A stretch of DNA of 49,651 nucleotides from Phytophthora sp. 'mugwort' (taxonomy: Eukaryota > Oomycota > Peronosporomycetes > Peronosporales > Peronosporaceae): positions 1 to 49,651 of the forward strand of contig JAUCEF010000084.1 of NCBI GenBank assembly GCA_033558025.1, read 5' to 3'. A model generated the notes under the pieces. That model was not told the DNA's origin. It did not search any database and worked only from the letters and a program-made list of their open reading frames with translations. Positions 28,650 to 38,538 of the stretch are shown piece after piece. The translations under genes and the position numbers were made by a program. Each line of letters begins with the position of its first letter. The first letter of the stretch is position 1.

Positions 28650-29369
28650 TTAATGTAAATTTAAAGCATCATTTATATACATACACGTTAAAATCGTAAA
28701 CACATATGCCTGAATTAAAGCTACAGCAATTTCTAAACCAACCAATAATACAATAATTATTAATGGAATAAAATGTGCCATAAAAATAAAACTATTTACA
28801 TTTAACATAGCCCAAGCAAAACCTGCAATTACTTTTAATAAAGTATGTCCAGCCATCATATTTGCAAATAATCGTACAGGTAAACTAATTACACGAAAAA
28901 TGTATGAAACTAATTCAATAGGTACTAAGATGGGAACTAATGCTATACTTGCACCACTAGGTAATAATAAATTTAAAAAATTAAATTTATGTTTTTTAAT
29001 TCCAATTAAATTAAAACCTAAATAAATTGTTAATGCTAAAGTAAACGTAATAATTAAATGACTTGTTATAGTAAAACTGTATGGAATCATTCCTATTAAA
29101 TTACATAATAAAATAAAAAAAAAAACAACAAAAATTAATGAAACAAAATATTTACCAGCTTTTCCTATACTAGAATAAGTTAATTCAATTGTAATATTAA
29201 AAATCATTTCAAAAATTTGTTGAAAACGTGTTGGAATAAATTTAGTTTTTATACATGTAAATATATATAAATAAACTAAACCTATTACTAAAATTAAAGA
29301 AGCATTAGTAAATACAAAAGGTATTTGAAAAATAGGTAAAATTTCAAATTGTTCTAAAGGACTAACCAT
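28650..29369 (-). CDS. atp6: ATP synthase subunit 6 (a)
   Basis: This subunit forms the proton half-channels next to the c ring. Its 239 residues have about five membrane segments. Key signatures are SLPVRLFANMMAGHTLLKVI, containing the essential Arg, and LEIAVALIQAYVFTILTCMY near the C-terminus. It starts MVSPLEQFEILPIF. The ATG lies 24 nt after the cox3 stop codon. Confidence 0.97.
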   Translation of the reverse strand: MVSPLEQFEILPIFQIPFVFTNASLILVIGLVYLYIFTCIKTKFIPTRFQQIFEMIFNITIELTYSSIGKAGKYFVSLIFVVFFFILLCNLIGMIPYSFTITSHLIITFTLALTIYLGFNLIGIKKHKFNFLNLLLPSGASIALVPILVPIELVSYIFRVISLPVRLFANMMAGHTLLKVIAGFAWAMLNVNSFIFMAHFIPLIIIVLLVGLEIAVALIQAYVFTILTCMYINDALNLH

Positions 29370-29393
29370 AAAAATTATTAATTTTTTAATAAA

Positions 29394-30308
29394 TTAATTA
29401 CCTCCCCACCAGTAAACTGCTACAAATAAAAATAACCAAACAACATCTACAAAATGCCAATACCAAGCTGCAGCTTCAAAACCGAAATGATGTTGTTTTG
29501 TAAAATGATGATTAATTAATCTAATAGTACTTACTATAATAAAAATAGTACCTACAATAACGTGAATACCATGAAAACCTGTTAATAAAAAAAAAGTTGT
29601 ACCATAAATACTATCAGAAATTGAAAAAGTACTTTCAATATATTCATAGGCTTGAATTAAAGTAAAAAAAAAAGCTAATAAAATTGTAATAATTAAACTT
29701 AAAATAGCATTTTTTCTATCACCAAAAACTATTGAATGGTGTGCCCAAGTAATAGTTGCCCCAGATGATAATAATATTACAGTATTTAATAAAGGAATAC
29801 CCCAAGCATTAACAGTTTCAATACCTAATGGTGGCCATAAAGATCCAATTTCAGGTGTTGGTGCTAAAGCTGAATGAAAAAAAGCCCAAAAAAAACTAAC
29901 AAAAAATAGTAATTCACTAAAAATAAATAAAAGCATACCATTTCTTAAACCTAATTGTACTTGTTTAGTATGTTGACCTTCATATACAGCTTCTCTAACT
30001 ATATCACGAAACCAAGTATACATTGTTAAAATAATCATTAAAAATCCTGTTAAAATTAAGAAATTACTGCCAATATAACCATGAAAATACATAGCACCAC
30101 CAAAAGTTAAAAAAAAAAGTCCAAAAGAAATTATAAAAGGCCAAGGACTTGGATCTACTAAATGATAAGGATGTTTTTGTGTATTTTGTATATTATTACT
30201 AATTTCTTTTAAAATTTTTAAATCATTTTGAAATTTATCGATATTAGAATCATTTGTTGTAGTTTCTATTTGTAAATTTTTTTTATTAATATAATAATAA
30301 TTTTTCAT
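29394..30308 (-). CDS. cox3: Cytochrome c oxidase subunit III, extended N-terminus
   Basis: This complex IV membrane subunit shows QKHPYHLVDPSPWPFIISFG, FWAFFHSALAPTPEIGSLWP and HFVDVVWLFLFVAVYWWGG. At 304 residues it is longer than the usual 260-275. About 45 residues precede HPYHLV, where 5-10 are typical. The extra part (DSNIDKFQNDLKILKEISNN and surroundings) is polar and probably helical. There is no in-frame ATG between the first codon and HPYHLV, so the extension is either real or translation starts at a non-ATG codon. Confidence 0.95.
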   Translation of the reverse strand: MKNYYYINKKNLQIETTTNDSNIDKFQNDLKILKEISNNIQNTQKHPYHLVDPSPWPFIISFGLFFLTFGGAMYFHGYIGSNFLILTGFLMIILTMYTWFRDIVREAVYEGQHTKQVQLGLRNGMLLFIFSELLFFVSFFWAFFHSALAPTPEIGSLWPPLGIETVNAWGIPLLNTVILLSSGATITWAHHSIVFGDRKNAILSLIITILLAFFFTLIQAYEYIESTFSISDSIYGTTFFLLTGFHGIHVIVGTIFIIVSTIRLINHHFTKQHHFGFEAAAWYWHFVDVVWLFLFVAVYWWGGN

Positions 30309-30368
30309 AAGAATTTTATAATTTGTAATAATTAATTATTTAATGATAAATAATGTATTTTAAAAAAA

Positions 30369-30800
30369 TTAATCAAAAATAAGATTAAATTTTAATTTTT
30401 TTATATTTTTATAATATTGTTTTTTTGTATTGATTGTTTTACTTTTATTTTTTGAAGTTTGAATAATTTCGTTTGTTATGTTTTTTAAATTTGCATTTAA
30501 AAGTAACCACGATATCGATTTTTTAATTTGTTTATCTTCATTTAAAAGCATTAAAAAATATCTATCTTTTTTTTTTTTTTTTTTATTTCGTTTTTTATTT
30601 GGAATACTTATTGCTTTTAATTTCGGTAATAAATTTTCAATTGATTTAAATAAAATAAAATTCGGTTTTTGTTTTGTAATTTTTTTTAAAGTAATTAAAA
30701 TATTTATAAATATGTTTTCAGAACAAGTTTTTTTTCCTTTTTTTAATAACATATTTATAAATAATTTTTTTATTTTATACTCTTCGTATTTTAGTTCCAT
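30369..30800 (-). CDS. rps7: Ribosomal protein uS7
   Basis: This small-subunit head protein organises the 3' domain of rns. It has 143 residues. [20 protein letters not shown] matches the family's early helix (FvN.LM..GKKs.AE.i), followed by [11 protein letters not shown] and a basic insertion ([14 protein letters not shown]). The C-terminal tail is short. Its first 26 nt overlap the 3' end of rps12. The rps12-rps7 pairing is ancestral. Confidence 0.9.
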   Translation of the reverse strand: MELKYEEYKIKKLFINMLLKKGKKTCSENIFINILITLKKITKQKPNFILFKSIENLLPKLKAISIPNKKRNKKKKKKDRYFLMLLNEDKQIKKSISWLLLNANLKNITNEIIQTSKNKSKTINTKKQYYKNIKKLKFNLIFD

Positions 30801-31155
30801 ATTTTGATCTTGATGTTTTTCGAGAATAAATCCCTAATAAATCATATTTACCACGAATTACATGATATTTTACTCCAGGTAAATCTTTTACACGACCTCC
30901 TCTAACTAATACTATTGAATGTTCTTGTAAAGTATGACCAATACCTGGAATATAAGTAATTATTGTATACCTACTAGATAGGTGTACTTTTGCTACTTTA
31001 CGCATAGCAGAATTTGGTTTTTTAGGTGTTGTATTATAAACTTTTAAACAAATACCTTTACGTTGAGGACATTGTTTTAAAGCTGGACTTTTATTTCTTT
31101 TTTTTTTTTCTAAACGTTTTTGTTTTTTTAAAAATAATTGATTAATTGTTGACAT
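30775..31155 (-). CDS. rps12: Ribosomal protein uS12
   Basis: This decoding-centre protein of the small subunit has 126 residues from the ATG at 31153-31155 ([15 protein letters not shown]). The frame stays open upstream into trnV and was trimmed. Hallmarks are [57 protein letters not shown] and [18 protein letters not shown]. It overlaps rps7 by 26 nt. Confidence 0.98.
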   Translation of the reverse strand: MSTINQLFLKKQKRLEKKKRNKSPALKQCPQRKGICLKVYNTTPKKPNSAMRKVAKVHLSSRYTIITYIPGIGHTLQEHSIVLVRGGRVKDLPGVKYHVIRGKYDLLGIYSRKTSRSKYGTKIRRV

Positions 31156-31173
31156 ATTATTTGTTATTTTATT

Positions 31174-31245
31174 GAATAATAACGGACTCGAACCGCTAAC
31201 ATTTTCGGTGTAAACGAAATACTCTACCAATTGAGTTAATTATTC
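31174..31245 (-). tRNA. trnV(tac): tRNA-Val (UAC)
   Basis: The minus-strand cloverleaf has acceptor GAATAAT/ATTATTC, anticodon arm TTTCG-TTTACAC-CGAAA and T-loop TTCGAGT. It is the first of four adjacent tRNAs between rps12 and rps10. Confidence 0.93.
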
Positions 31246-31248
31246 ATT

Positions 31249-31321
31249 GGGCCTAAGTAGATTTGAACTACTGACTTTACACTTATCAGGCGTATACTCT
31301 AACCAACTGAGTTATAGGCCC
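31249..31321 (-). tRNA. trnI(gat): tRNA-Ile (GAU)
   Basis: The minus-strand cloverleaf has acceptor GGGCCTA/TAGGCCC, D-arm ACTCAGTTGGTTAGAGT, anticodon loop CTGATAA and T-loop TTCAAAT. Confidence 0.92.
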
Positions 31322-31324
31322 TTT

Positions 31325-31395
31325 TGAAGTAAAAGGATTCGAACCTTTGATTTTCCGTACCAAAAACGGAGGCCTTACCACTTGGCTATACTTCA
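31325..31395 (-). tRNA. trnQ(ttg): tRNA-Gln (UUG)
   Basis: The minus-strand cloverleaf has acceptor TGAAGTA/TACTTCA, anticodon arm TCCGT-TTTTGGT-ACGGA and T-arm AAAGG-TTCGAAT-CCTTT. Confidence 0.94.
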
Positions 31396-31410
31396 AAATA
31401 AATAAAATAT

Positions 31411-31483
31411 ATGCTTAGAAAGATTTGAACTTTCATTTTATAGATCCGCAATCTAACGCTTTATCCATTTAAGCTATAAGCAT
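31411..31483 (-). tRNA. trnR(gcg): tRNA-Arg (GCG)
   Basis: The minus-strand cloverleaf has acceptor ATGCTTA/TAAGCAT and anticodon loop TTGCGGA; the last anticodon-stem pair is mismatched. A GCG anticodon for CGN codons is unusual outside certain mitochondria. How it reads CGA and CGG is not evident from the sequence. Confidence 0.85.
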
Positions 31484-31493
31484 AAGTTTAATT

Positions 31494-31820
31494 TTAATTT
31501 TTTTTTATAATTTTAATATTTATTAATGAATTTTTAGATAAAAATTTTTTAATTAAAACTAAAAAATTTAATAAATAAAAAATATTTTTAAATTTTATAT
31601 TAATTTTAGAAGTATAATTTTTATGAATAAAATGTTCACGTGATTTTTTATTTACATGGGGAGATCTTAATAATGTAAAAATTTTTTTTTTTTGTTTTGT
31701 TTGAAATACACCGGGTATTTGAATATTTTTGAATTTATTAATTTTTTTTAATTTTAATAAATTTTGTTTGAGTTGATTTATTTTTTGAAATGATTTAAAA
31801 GTTATTCTTAAAAGATACAT
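31494..31820 (-). CDS. rps10: Ribosomal protein uS10
   Basis: This small-subunit head protein has 108 residues, the usual size. The signature FTLLRSPHVNKKSREHF near the middle is diagnostic (family: vlrSPHv.k.SreqF). Flanks are Lys/Asn-rich. It lies between trnF and trnR(GCG). Confidence 0.93.
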   Translation of the reverse strand: MYLLRITFKSFQKINQLKQNLLKLKKINKFKNIQIPGVFQTKQKKKIFTLLRSPHVNKKSREHFIHKNYTSKINIKFKNIFYLLNFLVLIKKFLSKNSLINIKIIKKN

Positions 31821-31836
31821 ATTTTAATAATAAAAT

Positions 31837-31910
31837 TGTCTGGAGGTGGATTTGAACCACCGACACAAAGATTTTCAGTCTTTTACTCTAACCAACTGAG
31901 CTATCCAAAC
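31837..31910 (-). tRNA. trnF(gaa): tRNA-Phe (GAA)
   Basis: The minus-strand cloverleaf has acceptor GTTTGGA/TCCAGAC, D-arm AGCTCAGTTGGTTAGAG, anticodon arm AAAGA-CTGAAAA-TCTTT and T-arm GGTGG-TTCAAAT-CCACC. Confidence 0.94.
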
Positions 31911-31916
31911 TAAATA

Positions 31917-33411
31917 TTATATTAATAAATATAAATAAATTTTGTTTAAATTTATTAATATAATATTAGGATAAATAAATAAAAATAAAATAAATTGAGT
32001 ACTAATTAATAATATTATACTTTGACTTTTATTTATTTGTGAAATATACATTTTTCTAAATATTTTTTCAAAATAAATAATTTTAATTATTTTTAAATAA
32101 TAAAAAGAGCTTAAAACACTTATAATAATACCAAAAAATACTAAACTAAAATAATTATTTTTAATAGCTGAAAAAAATATAAATAATTTTGAAAAAAAAC
32201 CCGCTAATGGGGGTATACCAGCTAATGAAAAAATATTTATGATTATAATAATAGCAATTAATTTATTAATAGTATATATATTTGATAAATCTGTTAAATA
32301 TTTAATTGGTTTATGATTGATATTTAAAGATAAATAAGAAGTCCATAAATTAATACTTGTTATAATATAAATTATAATATATAATAAAATAAATGGAATA
32401 TTATTTAACATATTTGAAGTAAATCCTATTAATATAAAACCTACATGACTTATTGCACTATAAGCTAATAATCTTTTGATTTTTTTTTGTTGTAATGCCG
32501 ATAATGCACCGATTAACATAGATAAAAATGAAATAATATATAAAAAAAATTTCAAAGAAATATGAAATATTAAAAAAAATCTCAAAAAATAAACGAATTA
32601 AAATTCCTATAAAAGCAATTTTTGGTACAATAGCAAAAAAACTTGAAATATTATTTGGAGCACCTTCATATACATCAGGCAACCAAAAATGAAAAGGTGT
32701 AGCACCTATTTTAAATAAAATACCAACTAAAATAAAAATTAATCCATAAGATAAACTAATTAATATATTTATATTATCTAAAAAATTTATATTTGATAAT
32801 ATTAAAAAAATATTATTAAAATTTAATGAACCTGTAATAGCATAAATTATTGAAGAACCAAATAGAATAAAACCTGAAGCAATTGATCCTAAAATAAAAT
32901 ATTTTAAACCAGCCTCAATTGATAATATCGATTTTTTTTGGGTGGATGTTAATATATAAAAACTTAAACTTTGTAATTCAATTGCTAAATATAAAGTAAT
33001 AAAATGATTTGCAGATACCAATAACATTAAACCCAATAATGATATTAACATTAATATATTAATTTCATATGAATTTATTTTTTGTTGTATTAAATATTTT
33101 TGTTGTATTAAAAAACAAATAATTGTTAATAAAATTAAAATTATTTTAATAAATTGTGTAAAATTATTAATAAGTAATACACCATTTAATATGTTACTTG
33201 AAATATTTGTTATATTTAACGTTAATATTAAAAGAATTAATAATAAATATATTATTATAGTAGTAATATTTTTAATAATCAAAATTTTTTGAGCATTTTG
33301 ATTTTTTTTATAAAAAACACCAAATAATAATAAAATTAATAAAAAAGTTGTTAAAAAAAATTCGGGGATAATAATTTCAAAATTATTATTAAAAATTTCC
33401 TGAAAAAACAT
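31917..33411 (-). CDS. nad2: NADH dehydrogenase subunit 2 (one apparent frameshift)
   Basis: This antiporter-like membrane subunit of complex I starts at 33411 (MFFQEIFNNNFEIIIPEFFL). The first frame includes ATPFHFWLPDVYEGAPNNIS and runs out of register after RLFFEIF. The second frame resumes with SLKFFLYIISFLSMLIGALS and QQKKIKRLLAYSAISHVGF, and ends at 31917. The break coincides with an 8-base homopolymer at 32572-32579; a run of seven restores one continuous frame of about 497 codons. A homopolymer length error is likely. No other break is seen. Confidence 0.93.
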
Positions 33412-33527
33412 AATGTAATAAAAGAAATAAATATTTTAAAAATACTTACTTACTATATATGCTATATATTTATAAAAAAATTAATTTATAAATATTATAT
33501 TTTTATTAAAAAAAAAAAAAAAAAAAA
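33412..33527. promoter_or_regulatory. Divergent spacer nad2/nad7, candidate promoter region
   Basis: This 116-bp AT-only-looking spacer lies between divergent start codons, so both blocks need initiation here or upstream. It contains TACTATATATGCTATATAT, a near-palindrome, and ends in a run of 20 A directly before the nad7 ATG. Confidence 0.35.
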
Positions 33528-34706
33528 ATGTCATTAAAAAAAATTAAAAATTTTTCTATAAATTTTGGTCCACAACATCCAGCGGCTCATGGTGTTTTAC
33601 GTTTAATTTTAGAATTAAACGGTGAAGTTGTTAAAAAAGCTGATTCACATATAGGTTTATTACATAGAGGTACAGAAAAATTAATTGAATATAAAAATTA
33701 TTTACAGGCGTTACCTTATTTTGATCGTTTAGATTATGTATCTATGATGTGTCAAGAACATGCATATGTTTTGGCTATTGAAAAATTATTAAATTGTGAT
33801 ATACCTTTACGAGCACAATATATAAGAGTTTTATTTTCAGAAATAACACGTATCTTAAATCATTTATTAGCTGTATGTTGTCATGCTTTAGATGTAGGAG
33901 CTATGACACCTTATTTTTGGGGATTTGAAGAACGTGAGAAATTAATGGAATTTTATGAACGTGTTTCTGGTGCACGTATGCATGCAGCTTATTTTAGACC
34001 TGGAGGTGTTAATCAAGATTTGCCTAAAGGTTTGTTAAATGATATATATATTTTTTGTGAACAATTTAATACCCGTTTAGATGAAATTGAAGAAATGTTA
34101 ACTAATAATAGAATTTGGAAACAAAGATTAGTAGATATTGGTATTATATCTGCTAAAGATGCTTTAAATTTTGGTTTTAGTGGTGTTATGTTACGTGGAT
34201 CAGGTATTTCATGGGATTTACGTAAAACACAACCTTATGAAATTTATGATCAATTAAAATTTGATATACCTGTAGGTACAAATGGCGATTGTTATGATCG
34301 TTATTTAATTAGAATAGAAGAAATGCGACAATCAATTCGAATTATTTTGCAAGTACTTAATAAAATTCCCCAAGGTCCTATTAAATTAGATGATAAAAAA
34401 ATTACAAATCCAAATAGAATTCAAATTAAAAATTCTATGGAGTCTTTAATTCATCATTTTAAATATTATTCAGAAAATATTTGTGTAAATGCTGGTGAAA
34501 CTTATACAGTTATTGAGGCACCTAAAGGTGAGTATGGTGTTTATTTAGTAGCAGATGGTACAAATAAACCCTACAGATGTAAAATTAAATCACCAGGATT
34601 TTTACATTTACAAGCATTAGATTTTATAGCTAAAAATCATATGATTGCTGATGTTGTTACAATTATTGGTACTTTAGATGTTGTTTTTGGTGAAATTGAT
34701 CGTTAA
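33528..34706 (+). CDS. nad7: NADH dehydrogenase subunit 7 (49-kDa)
   Basis: This peripheral-arm subunit of complex I forms part of the quinone site together with the N2 subunit. It has 392 residues, full length. It begins [20 protein letters not shown], with [13 protein letters not shown] near residue 13, [20 protein letters not shown], and the C-terminal [18 protein letters not shown]. The ATG is preceded by an A-run, so the true spacer length is uncertain. It is the first gene of the last plus-strand block. Confidence 0.98.
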   Translation: MSLKKIKNFSINFGPQHPAAHGVLRLILELNGEVVKKADSHIGLLHRGTEKLIEYKNYLQALPYFDRLDYVSMMCQEHAYVLAIEKLLNCDIPLRAQYIRVLFSEITRILNHLLAVCCHALDVGAMTPYFWGFEEREKLMEFYERVSGARMHAAYFRPGGVNQDLPKGLLNDIYIFCEQFNTRLDEIEEMLTNNRIWKQRLVDIGIISAKDALNFGFSGVMLRGSGISWDLRKTQPYEIYDQLKFDIPVGTNGDCYDRYLIRIEEMRQSIRIILQVLNKIPQGPIKLDDKKITNPNRIQIKNSMESLIHHFKYYSENICVNAGETYTVIEAPKGEYGVYLVADGTNKPYRCKIKSPGFLHLQALDFIAKNHMIADVVTIIGTLDVVFGEIDR

Positions 34707-34744
34707 TATTAATTATTAGAATAAAATTTTATTTTCAATAAATT

Positions 34745-35164
34745 ATGCAAAAAAAAAAATTTAAAAAGTATAAATTAAATCAATTACAAAAAATTAAACA
34801 AACTTATAAATATATATATATATTTCGTTATAATGATTTAAATATTAATGAAATAATATCTTTAAAAAAAAAAATTAAAAAATTTGATTATAAATCTTTA
34901 ATATTAAATCAAAATTTAATTATTGATATTTTTTTAAAATTAAAAGGACAAGGTTCTATTTTAATAATTTATGGAAATAATGAATTAAATTTAATAAGGG
35001 ATTTATATAATTTTAAAAAACTTGAATTAATTTATTTGAGTATTCAAAATAATATTTATTCTAATTTAAAAGTAAAACAAATATTATCTAAAAACTATCC
35101 ACCTTTAAATAATTTAATTGTTCAATCATTTTTAAATTTTATATATTATTTAAGAAAAATTTAA
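34745..35164 (+). CDS. Possible ribosomal protein uL10 (139-residue ORF)
   Basis: This small basic protein has the pattern of the uL10 rRNA-binding domain: YKYIYIFRYNDLNINEIISL (as in vv.dy.glt..e...LR), then KKIKKFDYKSLILNQNLIID, then LKGQGSILIIYGNNELN (as in l.G.t.l.f). The C-terminal helix that binds bL12 in bacteria would be absent at this length. It lies 38 nt after nad7 and directly before trnH. Similar stramenopile ORFs are usually called ymf genes. The uL10 link is an inference from pattern only. Confidence 0.45.
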   Translation: MQKKKFKKYKLNQLQKIKQTYKYIYIFRYNDLNINEIISLKKKIKKFDYKSLILNQNLIIDIFLKLKGQGSILIIYGNNELNLIRDLYNFKKLELIYLSIQNNIYSNLKVKQILSKNYPPLNNLIVQSFLNFIYYLRKI

Positions 35165-35167
35165 AAA

Positions 35168-35241
35168 GGCGATTATAACTTAAAGGTAGAGTGTTAGATT
35201 GTGGGTCTAAGTGTTATGGGTTCAAGTCCCATTTTTCGCCC
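35168..35241 (+). tRNA. trnH(gtg): tRNA-His (GUG)
   Basis: The cloverleaf has acceptor GGCGA/TCGCC with weaker inner pairs, anticodon arm TTAGA-TTGTGGG-TCTAA and T-arm ATGGG-TTCAAGT-CCCAT. It lies between the uL10-like ORF and nad4. Confidence 0.93.
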
Positions 35242-35262
35242 ATTTTTAAATTAAATTTTTTT

Positions 35263-36738
35263 ATGTTTAATAAGTTTATATTAATTTTTTTACTTATTTT
35301 ACCATTAATTACGGTTATTATATTAGCTTTTTCGAAAAATGAAAAATTTATAAAAAATTTTAGTATTTTTATGTCTTTTTTCATTTTTTTAATGTCATTA
35401 CCTTTATGGATTTTATTTGATAAATCAACTTCTAATTTTCAATATTTATTTAAAATAGAATGGATTAGTCAATTTAATATTAATTTTTATTTAGGTATTG
35501 ATGGTATTTCATTATTTTTTATAATTTTAACAACATTTTTGATTCCAATCTGTATGTTAATTAGTTATGAAATGATTAATAAAAATATAAAAGAATATTT
35601 TATTTTATATTTTATTTTAGAATTTTGTTTAATCATTTCATTTAGTATATTAGATGTACTTATTTTTTATATTTTCTTTGAAAGTGTATTAATTCCTATG
35701 TTTTTAATTATAGGTATTTGGGGTTCAAGAGAACGTAAAATTAAAGCTTCATATTTGTTTTTTATGTATACATTAGCAGGTTCATTATTTATGTTTATTG
35801 CCATTATTCATTTATTTTTAACTGTGGGTACAACTGATTATCAAATATTATATTATAGTAATTTTAATTTTTCATATGAAAAATTTTATTTCTTAGCTTT
35901 TTTTTTATCATTTGCTGTTAAAGTTCCAATGTTACCTTTTCATGTTTGGTTACCGGAAGCACATGTTGAAGCACCTACCGCAGGTTCTGTACTATTAGCT
36001 GGTATTTTATTAAAATTAGGATCATACGGTATGATTAGGTTTTTAGTTCCTTTATTTCCTAAAGCTGCATTATATTTTACACCGTATATTTTAGTTTTAT
36101 GTTTAATATCTGTTATTTATGCGTCATTAACAGCTATACGACAAACAGATTTGAAACGTATTATTGCTTATGCATCAGTTGCTCATATGAATTTTATAAT
36201 ATTGGGTATTTTTTCTTTAACTATTCAAGGATTAGAAGGTAGTATTATTCAAATGATTAGTCATGGTTTAGTATCGAGTGGTTTATTTTTTTCAATTGGA
36301 TGTTTATATGATCGATATCATACAAGATTTATTAATTATTATGGTGGTTTAGCACATACAATGCCTTTATTTTGTATTGCATTATTTATTTATGTATTAG
36401 CAAATATGTCTATTCCAGGTTCAAGTAGTTTTGTGGGTGAAATTCTTATTTTAACTGGAGTTTTTGAAGATAATACTACAACAGCTGTTTTTGCGACAAT
36501 TGGTATGTTTTTGGGTGGGGTATATTCTTTATTATTTTATAATCGAATTTGTTATGGTAATATTCAAAATATTTATTTAAAAATTTATTATGATTTAACT
36601 TATCGTGAATTTTTAATTCATTTAATATTAATTATAAATATCTTTTTATTAGGTTTATATCCTAAAATTTTTGAAAGTTGTATGCATGAAAGTGTTTCAA
36701 AAATTTTAATACATATTGATTTTTCTTATTTTTATTAA
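35263..36738 (+). CDS. nad4: NADH dehydrogenase subunit 4
   Basis: This antiporter-like proton-pumping subunit of complex I has 491 residues from the ATG at 35263 (MFNKFILIFLLILP). The frame is open upstream through trnH, which was excluded. Markers are FYLGIDGISLFFIILTTFLI, KVPMLPFHVWLPEAHVEAPT with AGSVLLAGILLKLGSYG, and RIIAYASVAHMNFIILGIFS. Conserved membrane Glu and Lys residues are retained. Confidence 0.97.
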   Translation: MFNKFILIFLLILPLITVIILAFSKNEKFIKNFSIFMSFFIFLMSLPLWILFDKSTSNFQYLFKIEWISQFNINFYLGIDGISLFFIILTTFLIPICMLISYEMINKNIKEYFILYFILEFCLIISFSILDVLIFYIFFESVLIPMFLIIGIWGSRERKIKASYLFFMYTLAGSLFMFIAIIHLFLTVGTTDYQILYYSNFNFSYEKFYFLAFFLSFAVKVPMLPFHVWLPEAHVEAPTAGSVLLAGILLKLGSYGMIRFLVPLFPKAALYFTPYILVLCLISVIYASLTAIRQTDLKRIIAYASVAHMNFIILGIFSLTIQGLEGSIIQMISHGLVSSGLFFSIGCLYDRYHTRFINYYGGLAHTMPLFCIALFIYVLANMSIPGSSSFVGEILILTGVFEDNTTTAVFATIGMFLGGVYSLLFYNRICYGNIQNIYLKIYYDLTYREFLIHLILIINIFLLGLYPKIFESCMHESVSKILIHIDFSYFY

Positions 36739-36762
36739 ACAAAATTTTTTGTTTAATAAAAA

Positions 36763-36834
36763 GCCCTTTTAGTCTAATGGTTAGGACATTACCTTTTCAC
36801 GGTAAAAATACGAGTTCAATTCTCGTAAAGGGTA
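36763..36834 (+). tRNA. trnE(ttc): tRNA-Glu (UUC)
   Basis: The cloverleaf has acceptor GCCCTTT/AAAGGGT, anticodon arm TTACC-TTTTCAC-GGTAA, and T-arm ACGAG-TTCAATT-CTCGT. Confidence 0.94.
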
Positions 36835-36913
36835 TAAAAAATATATATTTGATATATTTTGGTAATTATAATAATTTATAATTATTAAATAATATGATAA
36901 TTTAATAACCTCT

Positions 36914-38443
36914 ATGGCTATTGAATTATCATATATACTGGAATCAAATATTAAAAAATATAAAGATGAAAAAAGTTTACAAGAAACAGGTATTGTTCTT
37001 TCAATGAGTGATGGTATTGCAAGATGTTATGGTTTAACTAAAATTCAAGCAGGTGAAATGGTTGAATTTAATAATGGTAATATTAAAGGAATGGCTTTAA
37101 ATTTAGAACCTGATGTTGTTGGTGTTGTTGTTTTTAGTAATGATAGAGAAATTCAAGAAGGTAATTTTGTACGAAGAACTGGATCTATTGTTAGTGTACC
37201 TGTAGGACCTGAAGTATTAGGTAGAGTAGTTGATGCTTTAGGACAACCCATTGATGGTAAAGGTCAAATTAACAGTAAATTAGAAAGTAGAGTTGAAGTT
37301 AAAGCTCCAGGTATTATGCCTAGAGAAAGTGTTAAACAACCTGTACAAACAGGTTTAAAAGCTGTAGATAGTTTAATTCCTATTGGTCGTGGTCAAAGGG
37401 AATTAATTATTGGTGATAGACAAACAGGTAAAACATCTATTGCTATTGATACTATAATTAATCAAAGAGAACCTCATTTAAAAAAAGATATAAATAATCA
37501 ATTATATTGTATTTATGTAGGTGTTGGTCAAAAAAGATCAACAATTGCTGAATTAACAAAAACTTTAGAAGAAAAAAATGCAATGTTTTTTTCTGTTATT
37601 GTAGCGGCTACTGCTTCAGATTCAGCACCCTTACAATATTTAGCTCCATATACTGGTTGTGCTTTAGGTGAATATTTTAGAGATAATGGTAAACATGCTG
37701 TTATTTTCTATGATGATTTATCAAAACAAGCGGTAGCTTATAGACAAATGTCTTTATTATTAAGAAGACCTCCAGGTAGAGAAGCTTATCCTGGAGATGT
37801 TTTTTATTTACACTCTCGTTTATTAGAAAGAGCTGCTAAAATGAATAAAAAAATTGGTGGTGGTTCATTAACCGCATTACCTATTATTGAAACACAAGCT
37901 GGAGATGTTTCTGCTTATATTCCAACAAATGTTATTTCAATTACTGATGGACAAATTTTTTTAGAAACAGAATTATTTAATGAAGGTCAAAGACCTGCAA
38001 TTAGTGTTGGATTATCTGTAAGTCGTGTTGGTTCTTCTGCACAAATTAAAGCTATGAAACAAATTGCTGGTACAATGAAATTAGAATTAGCACAATTTAG
38101 AGAAGTACAAGCATTTGCTCAATTTGGTTCTGATTTAGATGCTACAACTCAACAACAATTAAATAGAGGGATTAGATTAACAGAAATGTTAAAACAAGGT
38201 TTAAATATACCGTTATCTGTTGAAAATCAAATTGTAATTATTTATTTAGGTGTACGTGGTTTCTTAGATAAAATTGCTGTTGATAAAATTTCAAGTTTTG
38301 AAATTAGTTGGTTAAATTTTATAAAAAATAATCATTTTAATATTTTAGAAGAAATCTTAAATAAAAAAGAAATATCTAAAGAATTAGAAAAAAAACTTAA
38401 TATTTTAGCAACAAATTTTACTAATAATTTTATTACAAAATAA
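36914..38443 (+). CDS. atp1: ATP synthase F1 subunit alpha
   Basis: This is the non-catalytic nucleotide-binding subunit of the F1 head. It has 509 residues, full length. The Walker A motif GDRQTGKTS follows [40 protein letters not shown] and the alpha signature [17 protein letters not shown] are present. Its stop codon lies inside the 5' side of a strong hairpin (38435-38487). Confidence 0.98.
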   Translation: MAIELSYILESNIKKYKDEKSLQETGIVLSMSDGIARCYGLTKIQAGEMVEFNNGNIKGMALNLEPDVVGVVVFSNDREIQEGNFVRRTGSIVSVPVGPEVLGRVVDALGQPIDGKGQINSKLESRVEVKAPGIMPRESVKQPVQTGLKAVDSLIPIGRGQRELIIGDRQTGKTSIAIDTIINQREPHLKKDINNQLYCIYVGVGQKRSTIAELTKTLEEKNAMFFSVIVAATASDSAPLQYLAPYTGCALGEYFRDNGKHAVIFYDDLSKQAVAYRQMSLLLRRPPGREAYPGDVFYLHSRLLERAAKMNKKIGGGSLTALPIIETQAGDVSAYIPTNVISITDGQIFLETELFNEGQRPAISVGLSVSRVGSSAQIKAMKQIAGTMKLELAQFREVQAFAQFGSDLDATTQQQLNRGIRLTEMLKQGLNIPLSVENQIVIIYLGVRGFLDKIAVDKISSFEISWLNFIKNNHFNILEEILNKKEISKELEKKLNILATNFTNNFITK

Positions 38444-38487
38444 TATAATTATTTTTTTATTAATAAAAAATAATTATAATATTTTGT
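38435..38487 (+). terminator. Long hairpin at the atp1 stop codon
   Basis: The segment beginning ACAAAATAATATAATTATTT pairs with the segment ending AATTATAATATTTTGT over about 26 bp, with one mismatch and one bulge. It starts in the last codon of atp1. It is likely to define or protect the atp1 mRNA 3' end. Confidence 0.55.
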
Positions 38488-38512
38488 AAATAAAACATAA
38501 CAGATAAAAATT

Positions 38513-38538
38513 AATTATTTTCTATATAGAAAATAATT
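38513..38538. repeat. 26-bp perfect palindrome in atp1-nad5 spacer
   Basis: AATTATTTTCTATATAGAAA then ATAATT equals its own reverse complement. It is the second of three hairpins in the 204-bp spacer; a shorter one (ATTCTTTAAGAAGAAT) follows at about 38579-38594. Confidence 0.6.

Noticed and set aside
30478..30807. 109-residue plus-strand ORF opposite rps7
   Set aside because: Antisense of a conserved gene, low-complexity Phe-rich translation.
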